A DNA stretch of 64,000 nt from Gossypium raimondii (GCF_025698545.1 NC_068569.1:10664001-10728000), one strand, 5' to 3'; positions 1-13,863 are shown, numbered from the stretch's first letter. Numbers and translations are program-made. The notes: generated by a model not told the origin, from the sequence alone.

Positions 1-1867
1 TGCTTTCAAAGATTATTCTTTTATTTTTTAAATGGCTCAACCTCTCATTTCATACATAAATTTGACATTTTTTAATGTAATACTTATTTTCCTTTTAACA
101 CCGTGTTTGTATTTGTTAAAAGTTATAAAATTTTTATACGTAAAAGTATTGACATTAAATTTTAGTGATTAATTAAAGTTTTAAAGTTGATTTGATGAAA
201 TCTAATAATTAATTAATAATATTAGCAATTAAGTTTCATCAAATCAATCATACATTTAAATATAACCATTAGATCAGTATTTAATAAATTACACAAATTT
301 ATAATTAACACTAAATTTATTCCAAAAGAACTTATGAAATTTTAAATCTAATAATATTAATGACTAACTTTCATCAAATAAACTATAAAACTCAAATTAA
401 ATTACCTTCAAATATTAACATATATTATCTCTACCAAATAAATATATCACATTAAAAAATCAGTAATAGTAAACAAATCAATTTATGATAAAGTAGGAAG
501 ACCTTTTTTCTTTTATCCTTTTCGGTACATGAACGGATGCGAAAGATTTTATCATTATTAATTTAAACTTTTTTAATTATAAAAGGGTATTAAAAACTTT
601 CCATTTCAAGAGAGATCGAGGCCCCTACCAGTCCCTTTAACTTTCGCCCCTGCAATTATCATTATCTAATTAATGGAAAATAAATAAAATTATACAATAT
701 CAAAGCATCAAATATTAATTCATTAAATATATATATCTAAAATTTATTATCTATAACTTTCATAAAACAGAATTATAATAATATTAATTTCGATCATAAA
801 ATATATTACACACTTTATAATAAAATTTAAATTTAAAACCTAAATTTAATATTTAATATTATGGATAGTGATAACCATGAATCAGGAGTCAGGAGACATG
901 CTTTAAAATTTTCTGTAACAGTGATGGATTCAGTTACTGCTATTACATGGCAAACTGAATGTGCAGAAAAAGACCATGTCACTTGAGATGCATGCTGTCT
1001 GTTTCCAGAATCTTGTTGCATGTTCTTTTAATAAATAACACTTATCTCTGCCGAGCGGGGGACAAAAAACATATTGGATACCTAAAAACAAATAAATAAA
1101 TAATAAAATATTTAATTGTCGGTGTATTGAAACTCTTAAAACAAGATTGAGTGTGGGTGAGAGTGGGAGTCTACCTCAAACATTGCCAAAGAAAGCAACC
1201 TAAAGATTCAAACTTCACTTTTTTCTCTATTTTTCTTCTACAATCCATACTTCAAATTATTTATACGATTAATATTTTAAATCGTTTAATAAATATAATA
1301 TATATAATATTTTAATTCAACATAACATAATATTAAATTAATTTAAAATTTTATTTACATGATATTTATTGATACATTTAACGATTAGATATTAAAATAT
1401 TTATAGTACAAAATATTAATATAAATAGATTCGTTCTCTATAAATTATTATATAGTAAAATAAAAATTTAAAACTTTAATTTCGTATAATAAAAGATTAT
1501 AAAAACATCTAGACCCGTAATCATGCCACTTAATCTATGACTGTATAGATAAGAATAACACGTCAAAGATTACATTAACCATCAAATCTAACACTATAAT
1601 TAACACTTGCAACATTAATCATTCACAATCATATTAGCTTACAATGAGGGCTATTTCTGCATATGTAGTTTTAGTACTTCTGTTATCGTAATTAAAAGAG
1701 CAGTAATGATAAGTTATGTGAATTTTTATTTTCTATAAATTGTTATTACTTTTCATGCTAGCTCATACTTTTTCTTATTTTATATCTGGTTAAAATTCGG
1801 GTTCAATTTTAAAAAAAATGCCATTTTTTTAAGTTATTGCATTAGATTGTTTTTTTTTTTTTGAAAA
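1..1867. other. AT-rich intergenic DNA, no gene seen
   Basis: The stretch is strongly AT-rich, with stop codons in all frames and no recognisable protein similarity. The only open frame of note (about 62 codons near 833-1021, minus) has no domain features and looks like chance. Confidence 0.6.
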
Positions 1868-2022
1868 ATTACGGGACTAGGCCGAAATAATGAAACGCTT
1901 TCAGTTAGAAACATTTTTAACGGATTTACTTACAGCTGAAAGCGTTTTCAGCATATTAGCAGAAAGACATTTCTAAGTAGAAGTGTTTTCATTTTTTTTG
2001 ACCTAATCTCATTATTTTTACA
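1868..2022. repeat. Small inverted-repeat (MITE-like) element
   Basis: The left end reads acgggactaggccgaaata and the right end carries a diverged reverse complement (gacctaatctcattattt). In between are mirrored motifs (cgctttcag / ctgaaagcg). The same terminal sequence recurs at 7499 and 12356, so this is a short member of a dispersed family. Non-autonomous DNA element is an inference; I found no clear target duplication. Confidence 0.5.
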
Positions 2023-2297
2023 AATAAAGTATAATCCAATATATTTTTTTAAACTGCATTTTTAGAAAATTTACTCCAAAAATTGCTGGATATATTGAAC
2101 CCTTTTCTAGGGAAAAATCTGAAAGGGTGCTTGAGGGCATCTCAAAATGGTCAGTGACCACCCAAATGGACTGTTACTTAACTAGTTAAACGTCAAAAAC
2201 TGGGGCTTACGAAGCATACTTTTTCTGCATCCAATTCAACCAAGAAGACCCAAATCATGTGACTTCTCTGTCAAACCCAACAAAATAGGGCCCAAAT

Positions 2298-2324
<27 letters not shown>
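2298..2324. repeat. (CT)n microsatellite
   Basis: About 13 uninterrupted CT dinucleotides. Confidence 0.9.
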
Positions 2325-2328
<4 letters not shown>

Positions 2329-2815
2329 ATAAATGAATTCTATTTAAATTTATTTTTATTTTTATTTTATCATGTACGAACTCATATTTAAAAGTTATTT
2401 TAATTTAATTTAAATTTAATATATACCTTATAATATTTATATAGTAATTTTAAAATAATAAATTTAAACATACTTAAACACATTATGTCCTCTAATATAA
2501 AACTTTAACGGTATATAAGTAGTTCAAGCATTGAATAAAAATAAAACAATAGTATAATATACTTTATAACCACTCGACTTTAGTATATTTCATTTTTCTT
2601 TACTAATCAAAATAAATAATATTTTCATCTGCTTTTAAATAATTTAATTTTGAAATTAATTCTATCTAATTTTAAAATCAAATTTTACACTATCATAAAT
2701 GAATGTAGTGACTGTTTTTATAATCGGTAGGTTTTTAATATTATAAATTTTCTTATCTTTTTATACACATACATGCACAAAAGTACAATAATATCACATA
2801 CTAGTTTTCGAGTAA

Positions 2816-2965
2816 GGGTGAGTTTGGATGGGCAGTGTGTTTACCTGCGGTTAGTGTAAAAACAGCGGTGGCAATGAGATTAGATACTGTAGCGATACTG
2901 TAGCGTGAAACAAAAAGTAAGCTAAATGCACCGCATCGCACCCAATCGCCCATCCAAACCCACCC
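2816..2965. mobile_element. 150-bp MITE, PIF/Harbinger-like
   Basis: The ends are near-perfect inverted repeats, gggtgagtttggatgggc and gcccatccaaacccaccc, flanked on both sides by TAA (2813-2815 and 2966-2968). A 3-bp T-A-rich target duplication with G-rich inverted termini is typical of PIF/Harbinger MITEs. The interior is GC-richer than the surroundings and has no coding capacity. Confidence 0.75.
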
Positions 2966-2968
2966 TAA

Positions 2969-5900
2969 ATCAAATTCTAGTACCAGCTTGTAATAATTTA
3001 ATATATGTATTCTAATTTAACTAATTTTAGTTCTAATTTTTTTAAAAAAATTGAAATTATAATCATAACCTAGTTAAATTTATTACATCAAATTTTGCTA
3101 TTATTTTCATAAGTTTCGGGTTTAGTTATTGTTTTCCAATTTGATTATTTTGAGTCAATATATTTTTGAAATACTAGTCCTTACTAAAACAATAGTTGTT
3201 AAATCACTTAACTACGATAACGTAAATTTTCTATGAATATTATATGAAAACAGTAAGTTAACTTGGGACTACACACACGAGATGATATATTTTGTTGCAT
3301 AATATTTTCAAAATAATGAATTCAACTTAATGAATTTAACAACTACTTTTTGGGTCAATAAATAAATAAAATAAAATGACCAAATTAAAGTAAAATGATT
3401 GAATCCACAACTTACACATAATACAAAGACTAATAGTAAAATTTGACATTTGAATATATTATATATTAATTATGCTATTTTATTATTTTATTTATTTTTA
3501 TCATTATTTAAAAAACTATATCATATATTAATTATTAAATACTATGGCATGAGTATACAACTAATAAAAGTATATCTAAGGAAATATAAAAGTAAGAGGA
3601 ATAATTACAAGATCAAACTAATTTCAACATTTATGAAGGATGAGGTTGATAGTTAAATTTAAATTAAAATAAGGATTATGATAAAAATATTAAAACATTA
3701 CTCAACAGAACAAAACTCAAATATCATAGCTGGAAAAAAAATTAAACAAAAAGAAACGAATGCAAAAATGATACGCATGTGATCAGAGGAAATGGAAGAG
3801 CAGACGTACCTTTCATCGAATAACACCGCTCCTAGGATCATCACCATGTCTCTTTTTTTTGTTTCCGAGATCAGGTAAGTTGCTGTTTTGTGTTGTCAAT
3901 CCGCGTTTTCTTTCCTTTTTCTTCTTATTTGTTTGTTCATTGTGCGTTTCAGTTCGGGTGGGATGGAGTTTTGGAATTCACATTTTACATTTAAGGGAAG
4001 TTATCCATCTATTATGTCCAGATTCTTGAAGCAGTTCTTTTGAAGAATAACATTCAAATATTTTAAAAAGAAACGAAACAGGTGAAGTTATCCATCTATT
4101 ATCATATTCTTTAAGCAGTTTCTTTTACATGTTGATTTTGGCTTCAGTGGTTACAGAGAATGATTTCAGCTTCCAAGTTTGTTAAGGGTGGAAGTTTATT
4201 TGAAGAAGAAGAAGAAAGAGAAGGAGAAGAAGGTGGAGAATATTAAAGCCATTTTGCATGTCCAGGCAGTGGCGGAACTCTGAAGTTTATATTTATTTTA
4301 TAAAATAAAATTTCAGCCACACATATGTCATAAATCCAAAAATGTTGATGAAAATTGAAATGTTATTATAAAATTAATTTTTTTAATTGTCAAGTCCAAA
4401 CCAAGGAACAAAAATTGAATGGTATATACATTAAATCGAAAAGATACTAATAAGGGGTGAGTGAAAACATAATAGTTTGACAATTTAAAGATAAAACCAA
4501 AGAAATGGTGACATTATGAAAATGAACTTATACTTAAAATGAACATGTTGAATTTTGAACTCCTCTTTGCTTATAATACTATAGATAATAAGCGTAAGGC
4601 AGTTTAATGATGTTTTAACCTATAAAGCAAACTAAACTTTGTGTCTGTCAATTTTAAAATTATGAAACAGAATTTGTCTACTTTTAACAAGACAAACAAC
4701 GAAAATGGAGATGATTGTGTGAGCAAAACACAAGTTACTTTATAGGAAAAAAACAAATACAAATTAGTGGATGTATCCAAACAAAATCATGGTGGAACCA
4801 GTTGCAAACCATCACGTCTTCAAACCCAAACTCGGATTGTTTTAACAGCCACAGTATATGCAAGTATATAAAAATTATGGTCAAACAGAGCTGAGGTGTT
4901 GTAATTTGAAAGCCCCGCGTATGAGATTGAGAATGGCACGTAACTGAAGCGGAGGTATTAAGGGGAGACAAAACGGACCATCTATTCTTGGTTATAGTCG
5001 AAGGCATTTCACCACGTCCTATCTACACCACAATATAATTCATTTTATTTTACAACCATCACATCAATTATGTCTTACCATTTGTTTAATGTGAATTTCG
5101 TTTATATTTACTCAAGGTTTTATGAAAATATTAGGTGTAAAAATTGAATTTGATTGTAAAAATATAAAATCGTAATTTTATTTAATGAAAAAATATAATT
5201 TTTAAAAGTTAGGTGGACCTTAAATGAGTTTGAGAAATTTATAGGTAAATTTGAATAAAATTTTAAGTGCATAAGTGTATTGAAGTCATGTTTAAGCTCT
5301 GACCTGATTTTAATTTAGTCTAGCTCAACCCATAAATACTTCTAATTTTATTTGTCTTATTTCATGGGTTGAAATTTACTTTAAAATTATTCAATTTGTA
5401 TTTAGAATTGTACCCATTGATAATAATAAAACTAATAACATACTCTCTTTTTATATTTAAATATGTTTAAAAACCTTTAAATAGAATAATTTAAACCACT
5501 ACTTAAAAAGAAATTATTTTATATAAAAATAAATATATTTTTTACGTAAACATTTACCTTTTCATTTTAAATTGAAAGAGAGGAATTGACATCAGAGATG
5601 AGAAACCGAAAAACCACTATTGCCCAAAACATTATCTATACATTTAGTTAAAATGAAAATCTAGAGATAAAATCTGTGTTCGACACCTGTCCTGTTATTT
5701 TCGTTTTTCAGTTTTAAAGGACAAGAGACCGCGCCATTTCACTTTATGGCCTTTTTCTCTCAAGTAAAGTTAAGGGTCCACACATGCCAAAAGTTTGACA
5801 AGTTTTTTTTTTTTAATTGTTTTTTCTAAATGCTGCATTTTAAATAGATAGATTCATTGATTCGCAGGAGAATTTATTAGTTCATTTAAAATTTATATGT

Positions 5901-6499
5901 GATCCAACTGAAAAAATAAAAAATATGTTTTCACAATTGAACTAATATCAAGTTGACTTATGATAACAACTCAATTAATAATTTTATATAGTATATATAA
6001 AGTTAAAATTATTCACCAAAATGTACTTAATTAAATCGTTAAGTTTTTAGTGAAAATTTAAAGTCTGTAATTTCTTTTATATAATATTTCACACTTTTAA
6101 TAATTTTTCATTTTTTGCATTTTATAATTTTTGTATTCTTTTATAGTTTGAAATTTTAAAAATTTTGTTATTTTATTTCATAATGTTATATTAACTAATT
6201 GAATTAAGGCATAAAACTTTACGACACTATATGTATTATTACAATTTTAAAATAAATAAAATAACCATTTAATTAGAAAATTCTTAAAACTCCCAGCAAA
6301 TGCTGCGATTAATTCTAGTATAGTATTATTAAATGGGTTAAATTATTGGTAGGTTTTTATAGAATTATTTTTTTTATAAAAGAAAGCAATTCACTCATTT
6401 TACATTTAATTTTGAAGAAAAAACAAATAGGACTGAAATTGAAGGTTTTTTTCAAAAATAACTTAAATTAATTAATTATTTACGAAAATTAATCTAAAA
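2969..6499. other. Intergenic DNA, no supported gene
   Basis: AT-rich throughout. One short stretch resembles a first exon: an ATG at 3792 opens about 28 codons ending at a consensus donor (AG followed by gtaagt, near 3876), but no continuing exon with matching phase could be found. A 90-codon frame at 4735-5007 (minus) has no recognisable features. I treat both as unsupported. Confidence 0.5.
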
Positions 6500-6655
6500 G
6501 GTTTTTTTGTGCTGCCATTGTCTTTGACAGCACCAGACTGAAGTGTGATTACATAAAACGTTCAGGGACCTGATGAAGTAATTACCCTTTTAGATTGGAT
6601 CAAAACGTTTTATATACTCACACATCAGTCTGGTGCTGCCAATGGCAACGACGAC
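6500..6655. repeat. Short foldback element
   Basis: Arms at 6527-6562 and 6604-6639 are inverted copies (cagcaccagactga, then gtgtga, then ataaaacgtt) with only a few mismatches around a loop of about 40 bases. The outer ends also pair partly (gctgccattg / caatggc). A transcript would fold into a hairpin. Probably a MITE remnant. Confidence 0.6.
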
Positions 6656-8177
6656 ATCAAGATTCACTGTTTAAAACATATAATTTTCGTACATGATTTT
6701 ACAAGTAGATATTTTTGTAAATTATTTCTAAAGAAAACTGAAATTTTTCGTTAAACAAAATTATATATATATATATATATTAAATGACTCATCATTTTAA
6801 ACAAAAAAAAAATATTGAATTACTCATCATTTTGGGAAAAAGACTTTCATATCTGTTTGTAATTACATATTTGCTTCAAAATTACGAGTACAATAACTAG
6901 ATTGTTTAGTTTTATGGTAAAGAGATTAACTTGCTCCTAAATTTATAATGTAAGGATCTCTTAAATAATTTAATATAGTTACACATTAGATTCTTGACAA
7001 TTATGAAATTAGACTTAATTTGGAGTAGTTTAATTATTAAAGTATGTAAATAAAGACAAATGATGATAGCATTAATAACTTCCATCAAAGTTATCTCACT
7101 TGCCAATAATAATAATAAAATGTCAACTTATTATTGGAACATGTGAAATCTAATCTTTCAATAAATAAAAAACTCAATAAATTAACATCAACCGACGATG
7201 TTAGATAAATAAAATAGTTTATTACTTTTCATTTATGAATTTGAAATTATACAAATAAATTCTGAAAAGTCGAAAAAGCAACTAATAAGAGAATTAAAAT
7301 ACCAATAAATATTTGATGCAATAATAAAACATATTATACTTTTAAGAAAAGACTTATATTTAAATCTTAAAAATAATATTCTTAAGAGACAATCACAGAC
7401 TCTAAATACGAACTATAAAAATTTTATGAACAAGGAAAAAAAATTGTTAGGATGGGCTTCACAAAGTGAATTTCTTAAAAATGTTTTTTTTTTTAAGTAC
7501 GGGACTAGGCCGAAATAACAAAAACGCTTCTAGCTGGAAACATTTTTTTTAGTCCGTTTTTTAAAGTTAAGGTTTTAGTTTTTTTTTAAATACCGTTGGG
7601 TTAGGGTTTTATGGATTTTAGGTTTTATGGGTTTTGAGTTTTTTTTATTATATTTTTTTTAAGTTTTGTATATTTTTTTATTTTTTATTTATATTTTCTT
7701 GAGATGTAAAGTTAATAATTATTTAATTTGATATTTACAACCATCGTATTTACACCAATCGTATATTTGAATTATTCAAATTGTTAAATTCAATTTGATT
7801 CATAATTGAAACTAGAACTACTCAATTTGATTAACTCTTAGTTTGTAATTTTTTTGAAAGCAGTTGAGTTTTGATCAATGTTTCAAATTTTTTATGTGCA
7901 AAAATATCACATCTCTCAAGTATGGTTCGATTGATAACGATGGATAAGCGGGTAGATTACAAATGTACGCCTCCAACATCCGACCTTCAAACTAAATATA
8001 AAAAATACAAAATATTAAAATTTAGATAAAAATAACATATTTAAATTAAATTAGATTAAATATAATAATAAAAATTACCATTTGCAATTGATCGACCTAA
8101 ATGTCCTTGCTACCTAAAAAAATTAGATATTTTGCCATTACTAATTTCGAAAAGAAAAAAGAAATAAATTGTAATAG

Positions 8178-11100
8178 TGTAACAGCCTAATTTTTAGTGA
8201 TGTCGGAAATAGTGGTTCGAGGCCACCAAATCCGGCGAGTAAGCTCGTAAATTTTATTATTTAATATTTACGAGTCAAATATAGTTTTAAAAAAATTTGA
8301 ATTAGTAATTTATGTCTTATAATGAATTATTAGATTCGAGTGATAAAACCCTAGTTCAAGTGGTTTTAGAAAATGAGGTATCGGGACCTCATTTCTATAA
8401 ACCAACACGTAAATATTTTTATAAATATTTACTAAGTGTCATTAAGGTAGTATTAAAGTTTCGTTGAAAATTTTTAACGTTTCGACAATTAATTAATTAA
8501 AAAGGACTAAACTAAAAAAGGTGCAAAATTTGCTAATTATAATAAAGTGACTAAATGGTTTGATTAATAAATAAAGAAGAACCTACATAGCAATTATGCC
8601 TAAACGAAAAGATGAGCCGGGAAAAATAATAAAATAAATCCATTAATGGTAAAATTGTAATTAAATTGAAATTAAAATAAAATAAAAGTGAAATTAGAAA
8701 GTTTCTAGGCAATTCTTTATTCTTCTCCCAATTTTCGGTTCAAAAGAAAATATGGCAGAGCTCCTTGAGCTGGTTCTTCAATTTTGCTTCATGTGAGTTC
8801 AATTCTTACTCGTTTCTTATAATTTGTATGTTTTTAAAATTGTTACAATTAGGTTCAACTAAATCTTACTCTAGTTTTTTATTTTGTTAAAGATTTTAAA
8901 TATTTCCATTGATGAATCTATATGATTTTAGTTATTAAATGATGAAATTGAGATGTTGGTTGATCTTTAAAAGTATTTTATTAAGTAATTTTGATGAATT
9001 TTTCAATTAGGGACTAATTTGTTGAAATAGTAAAAATAAAGGGTTTGTTGTGAAATTATTGCAAAATTGGGCTGTACTGAATGCCATGAATATTCGGCTA
9101 GCATGGGTTTGCATTAAAAATGGTTAATTTGCATGATTTGGGCTCAGGGACTAAATTGAATAAAAACAAAATTTTAGGGGTAATTTTGTAAAAATATCAA
9201 AATGAAAAATGACCAAATTGCATGAAATTAATTTTTTTATTATTTAAATTAATAAATTGATTGATATTATTAATTTAGATCAAGATCGGGTGGAAAATCG
9301 AGGAAAATGAGAAATTACAAAAATGCCATTAAATCTTTGTATTTCTGCAATTTAGCCCGATAAGTTTGAATGAACTATATTCTGTATAAATTTGATTAAA
9401 TTTAATGTTATTTGGTGATGGATATTATGTATATATGTGAATTCTATTGTTGAAATTGAATTATTATTGGAAATATATTATCGAATTTAATACTCAGTTT
9501 GGATTGAACGCGAGATTTGAGTACATTCGTAAATTGGTGTATGGTGGTATTGGAGGGATACATCAGAATATTACCCAAGTAAACCGGGGTTCAGCACCTG
9601 TTGTGAACTCTCGTGTTTTACTTTCTATTTGGAGTGATTTGGGTGGATCAACTCTCACGAGCTTTTGTTCAGCTCTTATTAGCTTCTGTTGGTGTGTTTT
9701 GGTGGACTAGCTCTATGAGGTACTGTTGATGATGTACTCTTATCCGTAAGTCGTTCTTTGTATGGAAAATCTCGATAAGGTAAATTGTTAAATGAATTTG
9801 AAAGATTTGTTAATTTATTGAATATTGACCCGAACATAAATGAAAATGAGATATGTTGTGACTAAATGAGATATATATGAGTATATACTCATGAAATGAC
9901 TATGGAAATTGCAATTGTGTGAATTGGGACATTGTTAATCAAATAAAATATGTTAGCATGTGCAATTTGAGTATTTGACACTTTGTTATTGAATTGAATT
10001 CAAGTTGATTGAATGGATTGAAATTGATATATATATTGAACGTATTGATTATTTGACTTGAAATGAATATTGGCTGTATTTGAAAAATGAATTGGAACCC
10101 TATTAATTGTATCGGGCTGAGTCAGGTATAGATGGCATGCCATAGGATTGGAAGAGTTCAGGGATTTCTTATAATTCGAGTCGATGAGACACTAGGTGTC
10201 AATTTATTACTTCGGATTTATTCGATGAGGCACTGGGTGCCAACTTACTTCTGTTTAATCGATGAGACACTGGGTGTCAATTTACTACTTTGAATTATCC
10301 AATGAGGCACTGGGTGCCAAATTGGTGTGTTTGGTTGGATCCATGTATCCGTCCGAGTCCGAGTCGTGTTAATAGAGGTAATTAAAGAAAATGGTAATAT
10401 GATTGATATTGGGTGATATTGTATGAGAATTGAAAATGGGATAGTGATTTGAAACATGAAAATGAGTTATATACATAAATGTACTAACTTGTGTATTGAT
10501 GATGGTGATTAGGCTTATGTCAAGCTTGAGATTATGATTGATGTATATACTTATGTCTAGTATTATACAAATGAAACGGTAAGTTCATAATTGAAATGTG
10601 ATACGACAAAAAGAGATTGATGAGTTGATTAATGTACTTATATATATAAGAAATTACGTATGTTATGGTTGAACTTACCTATGTTATGAATAAATATATT
10701 AATTAGTTAATTGATGTTGTTATTTAAGTTTACGTTTAATAAATATAATGGAAAATAAGTAAATGAAATTATTCGTAGTTTTATGAAAAGGTTAATGATG
10801 GTGTATAATGTTTATAAAATCCTATTAAATTAGAAATGAATATATATATGATGTTGATAGACTTACTCATTTATAAGCTAGTGGTTATGTAGTTCATAAA
10901 TCTTGAGGCATTGGTATAGCTTTATATTTAATATATAAAATTTATTATTGAATTGGAATATTATGTTTAAAGTTTGTACGAGCTTACTAAGCATTCATTG
11001 CTTACGTAGTTGTTTATCCTTTATTTCACAGATTATCGAAAGCTCGATTGGGTTGGAAGCTTGTCAGAGTTATATCACACTATCCATCGGTTCTCTCAGT

Positions 11101-12068
11101 ACTTTTGAATGTTTTGATTTTGATTATAATGGTATGTATAAGTTATTTTTTTTAAATGTTGGTCTATACGTGTTTTGTTGATATTAGTCATATATTTGGT
11201 TTGTGTTTTAGTGTTTTAGTATTTTAGTATGTAATTAATTTGCCTTATAATGTTGATGTGTGGAATAATGAAAGACAAAATAGTAGTTGAAAATGCATAT
11301 GAGGTATGTTTTATAACTTGGCGTGATTTGGTACTATGTTATAGTAAATGTATATGTATTTTATGCTATTGAATAAGTGGTACAACTGGTACCAAATGGT
11401 ATGTTTTAGTAAATGATTTACATGTTGTGTATTAATGCGATTAGACATTAAAGTTAGTTGATTACTTGGTTACATGGTATATATGGTTAAACATAATTGT
11501 ATTGGTCATTTAAGATGCCTAAGGGCATATTGATTTTATGTGAATATACTACATGTTTAGGGGTTGGTTTTAGATGCTATAATATGACTTGTTTATATAC
11601 ACAATATTGATTGTAGGTTGACACCAAATTGGGTGAGAAAAATGGCTTATAAAATAGCCTATTTTCGTCCACACGGTCAGAGACACGAGCGTGTGTCTCA
11701 ATCGTGTGTGACACACGGTCAGGTGACACGGCCGTGTGTCCCCTGTGGCTTGTAAAGCTTTGCAAGTCAGTATGTTCACACGGCCTAGCACACGGGCGTG
11801 TGGTTTGGCCGTGTGACCCTTGTAGCTTTGAAAATTTTTAATGTATTTCAAAAAAATTTCTGAGTTTCCGAATTAGTCCCGACTTATTTCTAACACGTAT
11901 TTTGGGCTTCGAGGGCTCGAATAAGGGGCAGTATGTGTGAGTTTGAATGATTTCTGACATGAATGTTATGTTATATGAAATGATAAAATTTCTGTCTGTT
12001 TGATCTGTAAACTCCGATAATGTTCCGTAACCCGGTTCCGGCGAGGGATATGGGTTGGGGGTGTTACA
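8178..12068 (+). mobile_element. 3.9-kb solo LTR of a Ty3/gypsy-type retrotransposon
   Basis: The unit begins tgtaacagcc and ends gggtgttaca, giving TG...CA ends with a TGTAACA/TGTTACA inverted terminus. It is flanked by a perfect 5-bp duplication AATAG (8173-8177 and 12069-12073). The start sequence is not repeated internally, so this is one LTR rather than a complete element. The terminal 600 or so bases match the reverse-strand LTR at 41838-43113. Near the right end are repeated acacggccgtgtg-type motifs seen in cotton LTRs. The open frames inside (for example 9447-9710) show no protein similarity. Confidence 0.8.
10182..10320. repeat. Four-copy tandem repeat inside the solo LTR
   Basis: The motif cgatgagRcactgggtgYcaa occurs four times at spacings of 41, 37 and about 40 bases (starts near 10182, 10223, 10260, 10300). 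Alternate copies use gacac/gtgtc and ggcac/gtgcc, so each contains a small compensating palindrome. Confidence 0.8.
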
Positions 12069-12356
12069 AATAGAAAAAATAATTTTAAAAAAATCTTAAT
12101 ACAATTTTAATAAAAAAAAAGAGAGAGTTGAAAGAAAAATAAAAAAAAGAGAGAGTTGAAAGAAAAATAAAAATTAAGTGAGAAATTAAGAGGAAATTGA
12201 GAGAGATTTGAGACTATGAGAAAGATAGTTGTGATTGAATTGAAAAAAATAAAAAATTGGATGGGTTTATATAAAATTAAAAAAAAGGCATTAAGGGGAG
12301 TTCAACAACTATTTAAATAGCTAAAAGCGTTTTCATTATCTTGGTCTAATTCCGTA

Positions 12357-13600
12357 ACTTTTCCAAAATTAGTTTAATCTAATAAATTTTTTAAAATTTG
12401 ATATTTTCAAAATTCACTGTGCTTCATATCTACACGTCACCCAATGACCCTTCACATCTCCCATTATTTGTAAGCATAGAAATAAGGATGAGAAATCTGT
12501 ATAATATAAAATAAATTTATTTAAGTTTGTGTTTTCATGCGCCATCTGGGTTCTCCTTTTTTACATTTGTTTGAAGCATCAGGGTTCTTTGGTCCTTTAC
12601 CTTTTCGACTTAACAAAATAAAAGTAATGATTTATAAGAAAAATAAGAACTTAATTAATTAGTAACTGCGTGCAATGTCAGATTAATAAAAACAATTTTT
12701 TAGTCTCATTTAAACCAATTTATTTTACATGTTCTTATAACACATTGATACATATGTTTTTCATTTTCTCTCATCGTCACTCTACATAACCTTCAAGGAA
12801 ATTATTAACACCATACGTCAATAACTGTATTTATCAAAAAAAAACTCAATTTGTCCAATTTGGAGCTCTATTGGGACTTAAAAAATAATATTTACACAAT
12901 ATTACATATAAAGTTAAAAAAATAATCAAATTCTAGTATTAGTTCTTTTACTATGTGTTGGTTGGGAATTTAGTTCATATACTCTAATTTTATTATTTTT
13001 AGCCCCGTAACTTTTTAAAGTTTGAACTTTAGTCATAAGTCATTGGGGGAGGGGCCCACCCCCTTAAACTGTAAAAATTTTTATTTAGGCCCTTTAAAAA
13101 TTTAAAAATTTTAAATTAGTAAATGTAAAATTATACTCTAACCCCTTAAAAATGATAAAATTTAATTTAACTATTTAAAATTATAAATATACAGGCTATT
13201 AAGATGGTAAAATTACATTTTTATTATTGTAAAAATTATAATTTAATTCCAGTCCCCTAAACAAGTTTTATAGCTTCGCCCTGAACTCATGACTAAACGA
13301 GGACCGTTAAATTCATTATATTATCCAACAAATATATTATCATGTTTAAAAAAAATCACATCATTTTAATTGAATAGGTATATAAAATAAAATAAAAATG
13401 TACAAGGATGGAACGTAACTGTATAAATTAAAACTAAATTTCTTTCGTTATATATTGATTTAATTATTTAGTATTAAATTTGACATATATTATTTATTTG
13501 GTGTGGTAATTTTGTTTCAAAAACCATGGTGAAATCCGGCCGGCGTGGTAGGAAGTGAAAACCCATAAAAAAAAGGTGTCGCAGCCACGAGAACTGAAAG
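12357..13600. other. Intergenic DNA with a degraded dispersed repeat
   Basis: No gene is visible. Bases about 13030-13275 belong to a dispersed family (ggcccctaaaa..., ...aattttaatttaatcc..., ...aaattacatttttatt...) also present near 29115-29375 and 31770-31970. Confidence 0.5.
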
Positions 13601-13622
13601 GCAAGAAAGAATCAAGACCTCC

Positions 13623-13702
13623 GAATATTCCTACACTGATTATAGCCATGCGATGCGCGTTTCCAAAGGTGGCGTAGCCATTTAAGTTCCCCTCGAATAT
13701 TC
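13623..13702. promoter_or_regulatory. Two P1BS (PHR1-type) motifs upstream of phosphatase copy 1
   Basis: GAATATTC occurs at 13623-13630 and again at 13695-13702. Both fit the consensus GNATATNC bound by PHR1-family MYB factors in phosphate-starvation promoters. They lie 480-560 bp upstream of the ATG. The motif is short and this DNA is AT-rich, so chance is possible, but two copies within 80 bp fit the known phosphate regulation of this gene family. Confidence 0.45.
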
Positions 13703-13863
13703 CCTTATTCCTCCAATTTTCGGTTCAATTCCCACCACTTTATTTTTTTAATTCAACCATAAACCTTGATCAAACCTGATTGACCGACAAGACAAGAGTC
13801 ATCGGATCAAACGGACAGGATTTCTCGTACCAAAACCAGTAACTCAGAAGCAGTTGTGTCAGG

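Larger units (their letters stand above)
7499..12356. mobile_element. Inverted-repeat element split by a later solo-LTR insertion
   Basis: The left end is acgggactaggccgaaataac followed by acgcttctagct; the right end (reverse complement) gives acggaattagaccaagataa followed by acgctttt. These match each other and the ends of the small element at 1868-2022. Removing the LTR at 8178-12068 leaves an element of roughly 970 bp. No transposase-like reading frame remains, so it is a non-autonomous copy. Confidence 0.5.

Noticed and set aside
3792-3876. Possible first exon (28 codons, good donor)
   Set aside because: No continuing exon in phase and no recognisable sequence; one consensus donor is not enough.
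7600-7660. Telomere-like ggttttag/gggttttatgg words
   Set aside because: They are degenerate and not in a regular 7-bp array; not an interstitial telomere tract.
9447-9710. 87-codon + strand open frame
   Set aside because: It lies within the solo LTR (8178-12068), has no recognisable motif and is not positioned like a gag or pol frame.
11570-11851. 93-codon minus-strand open frame
   Set aside because: It is produced by the acacggccgtgtg repeats near the end of the LTR; the reading is low-complexity and repeat-driven.
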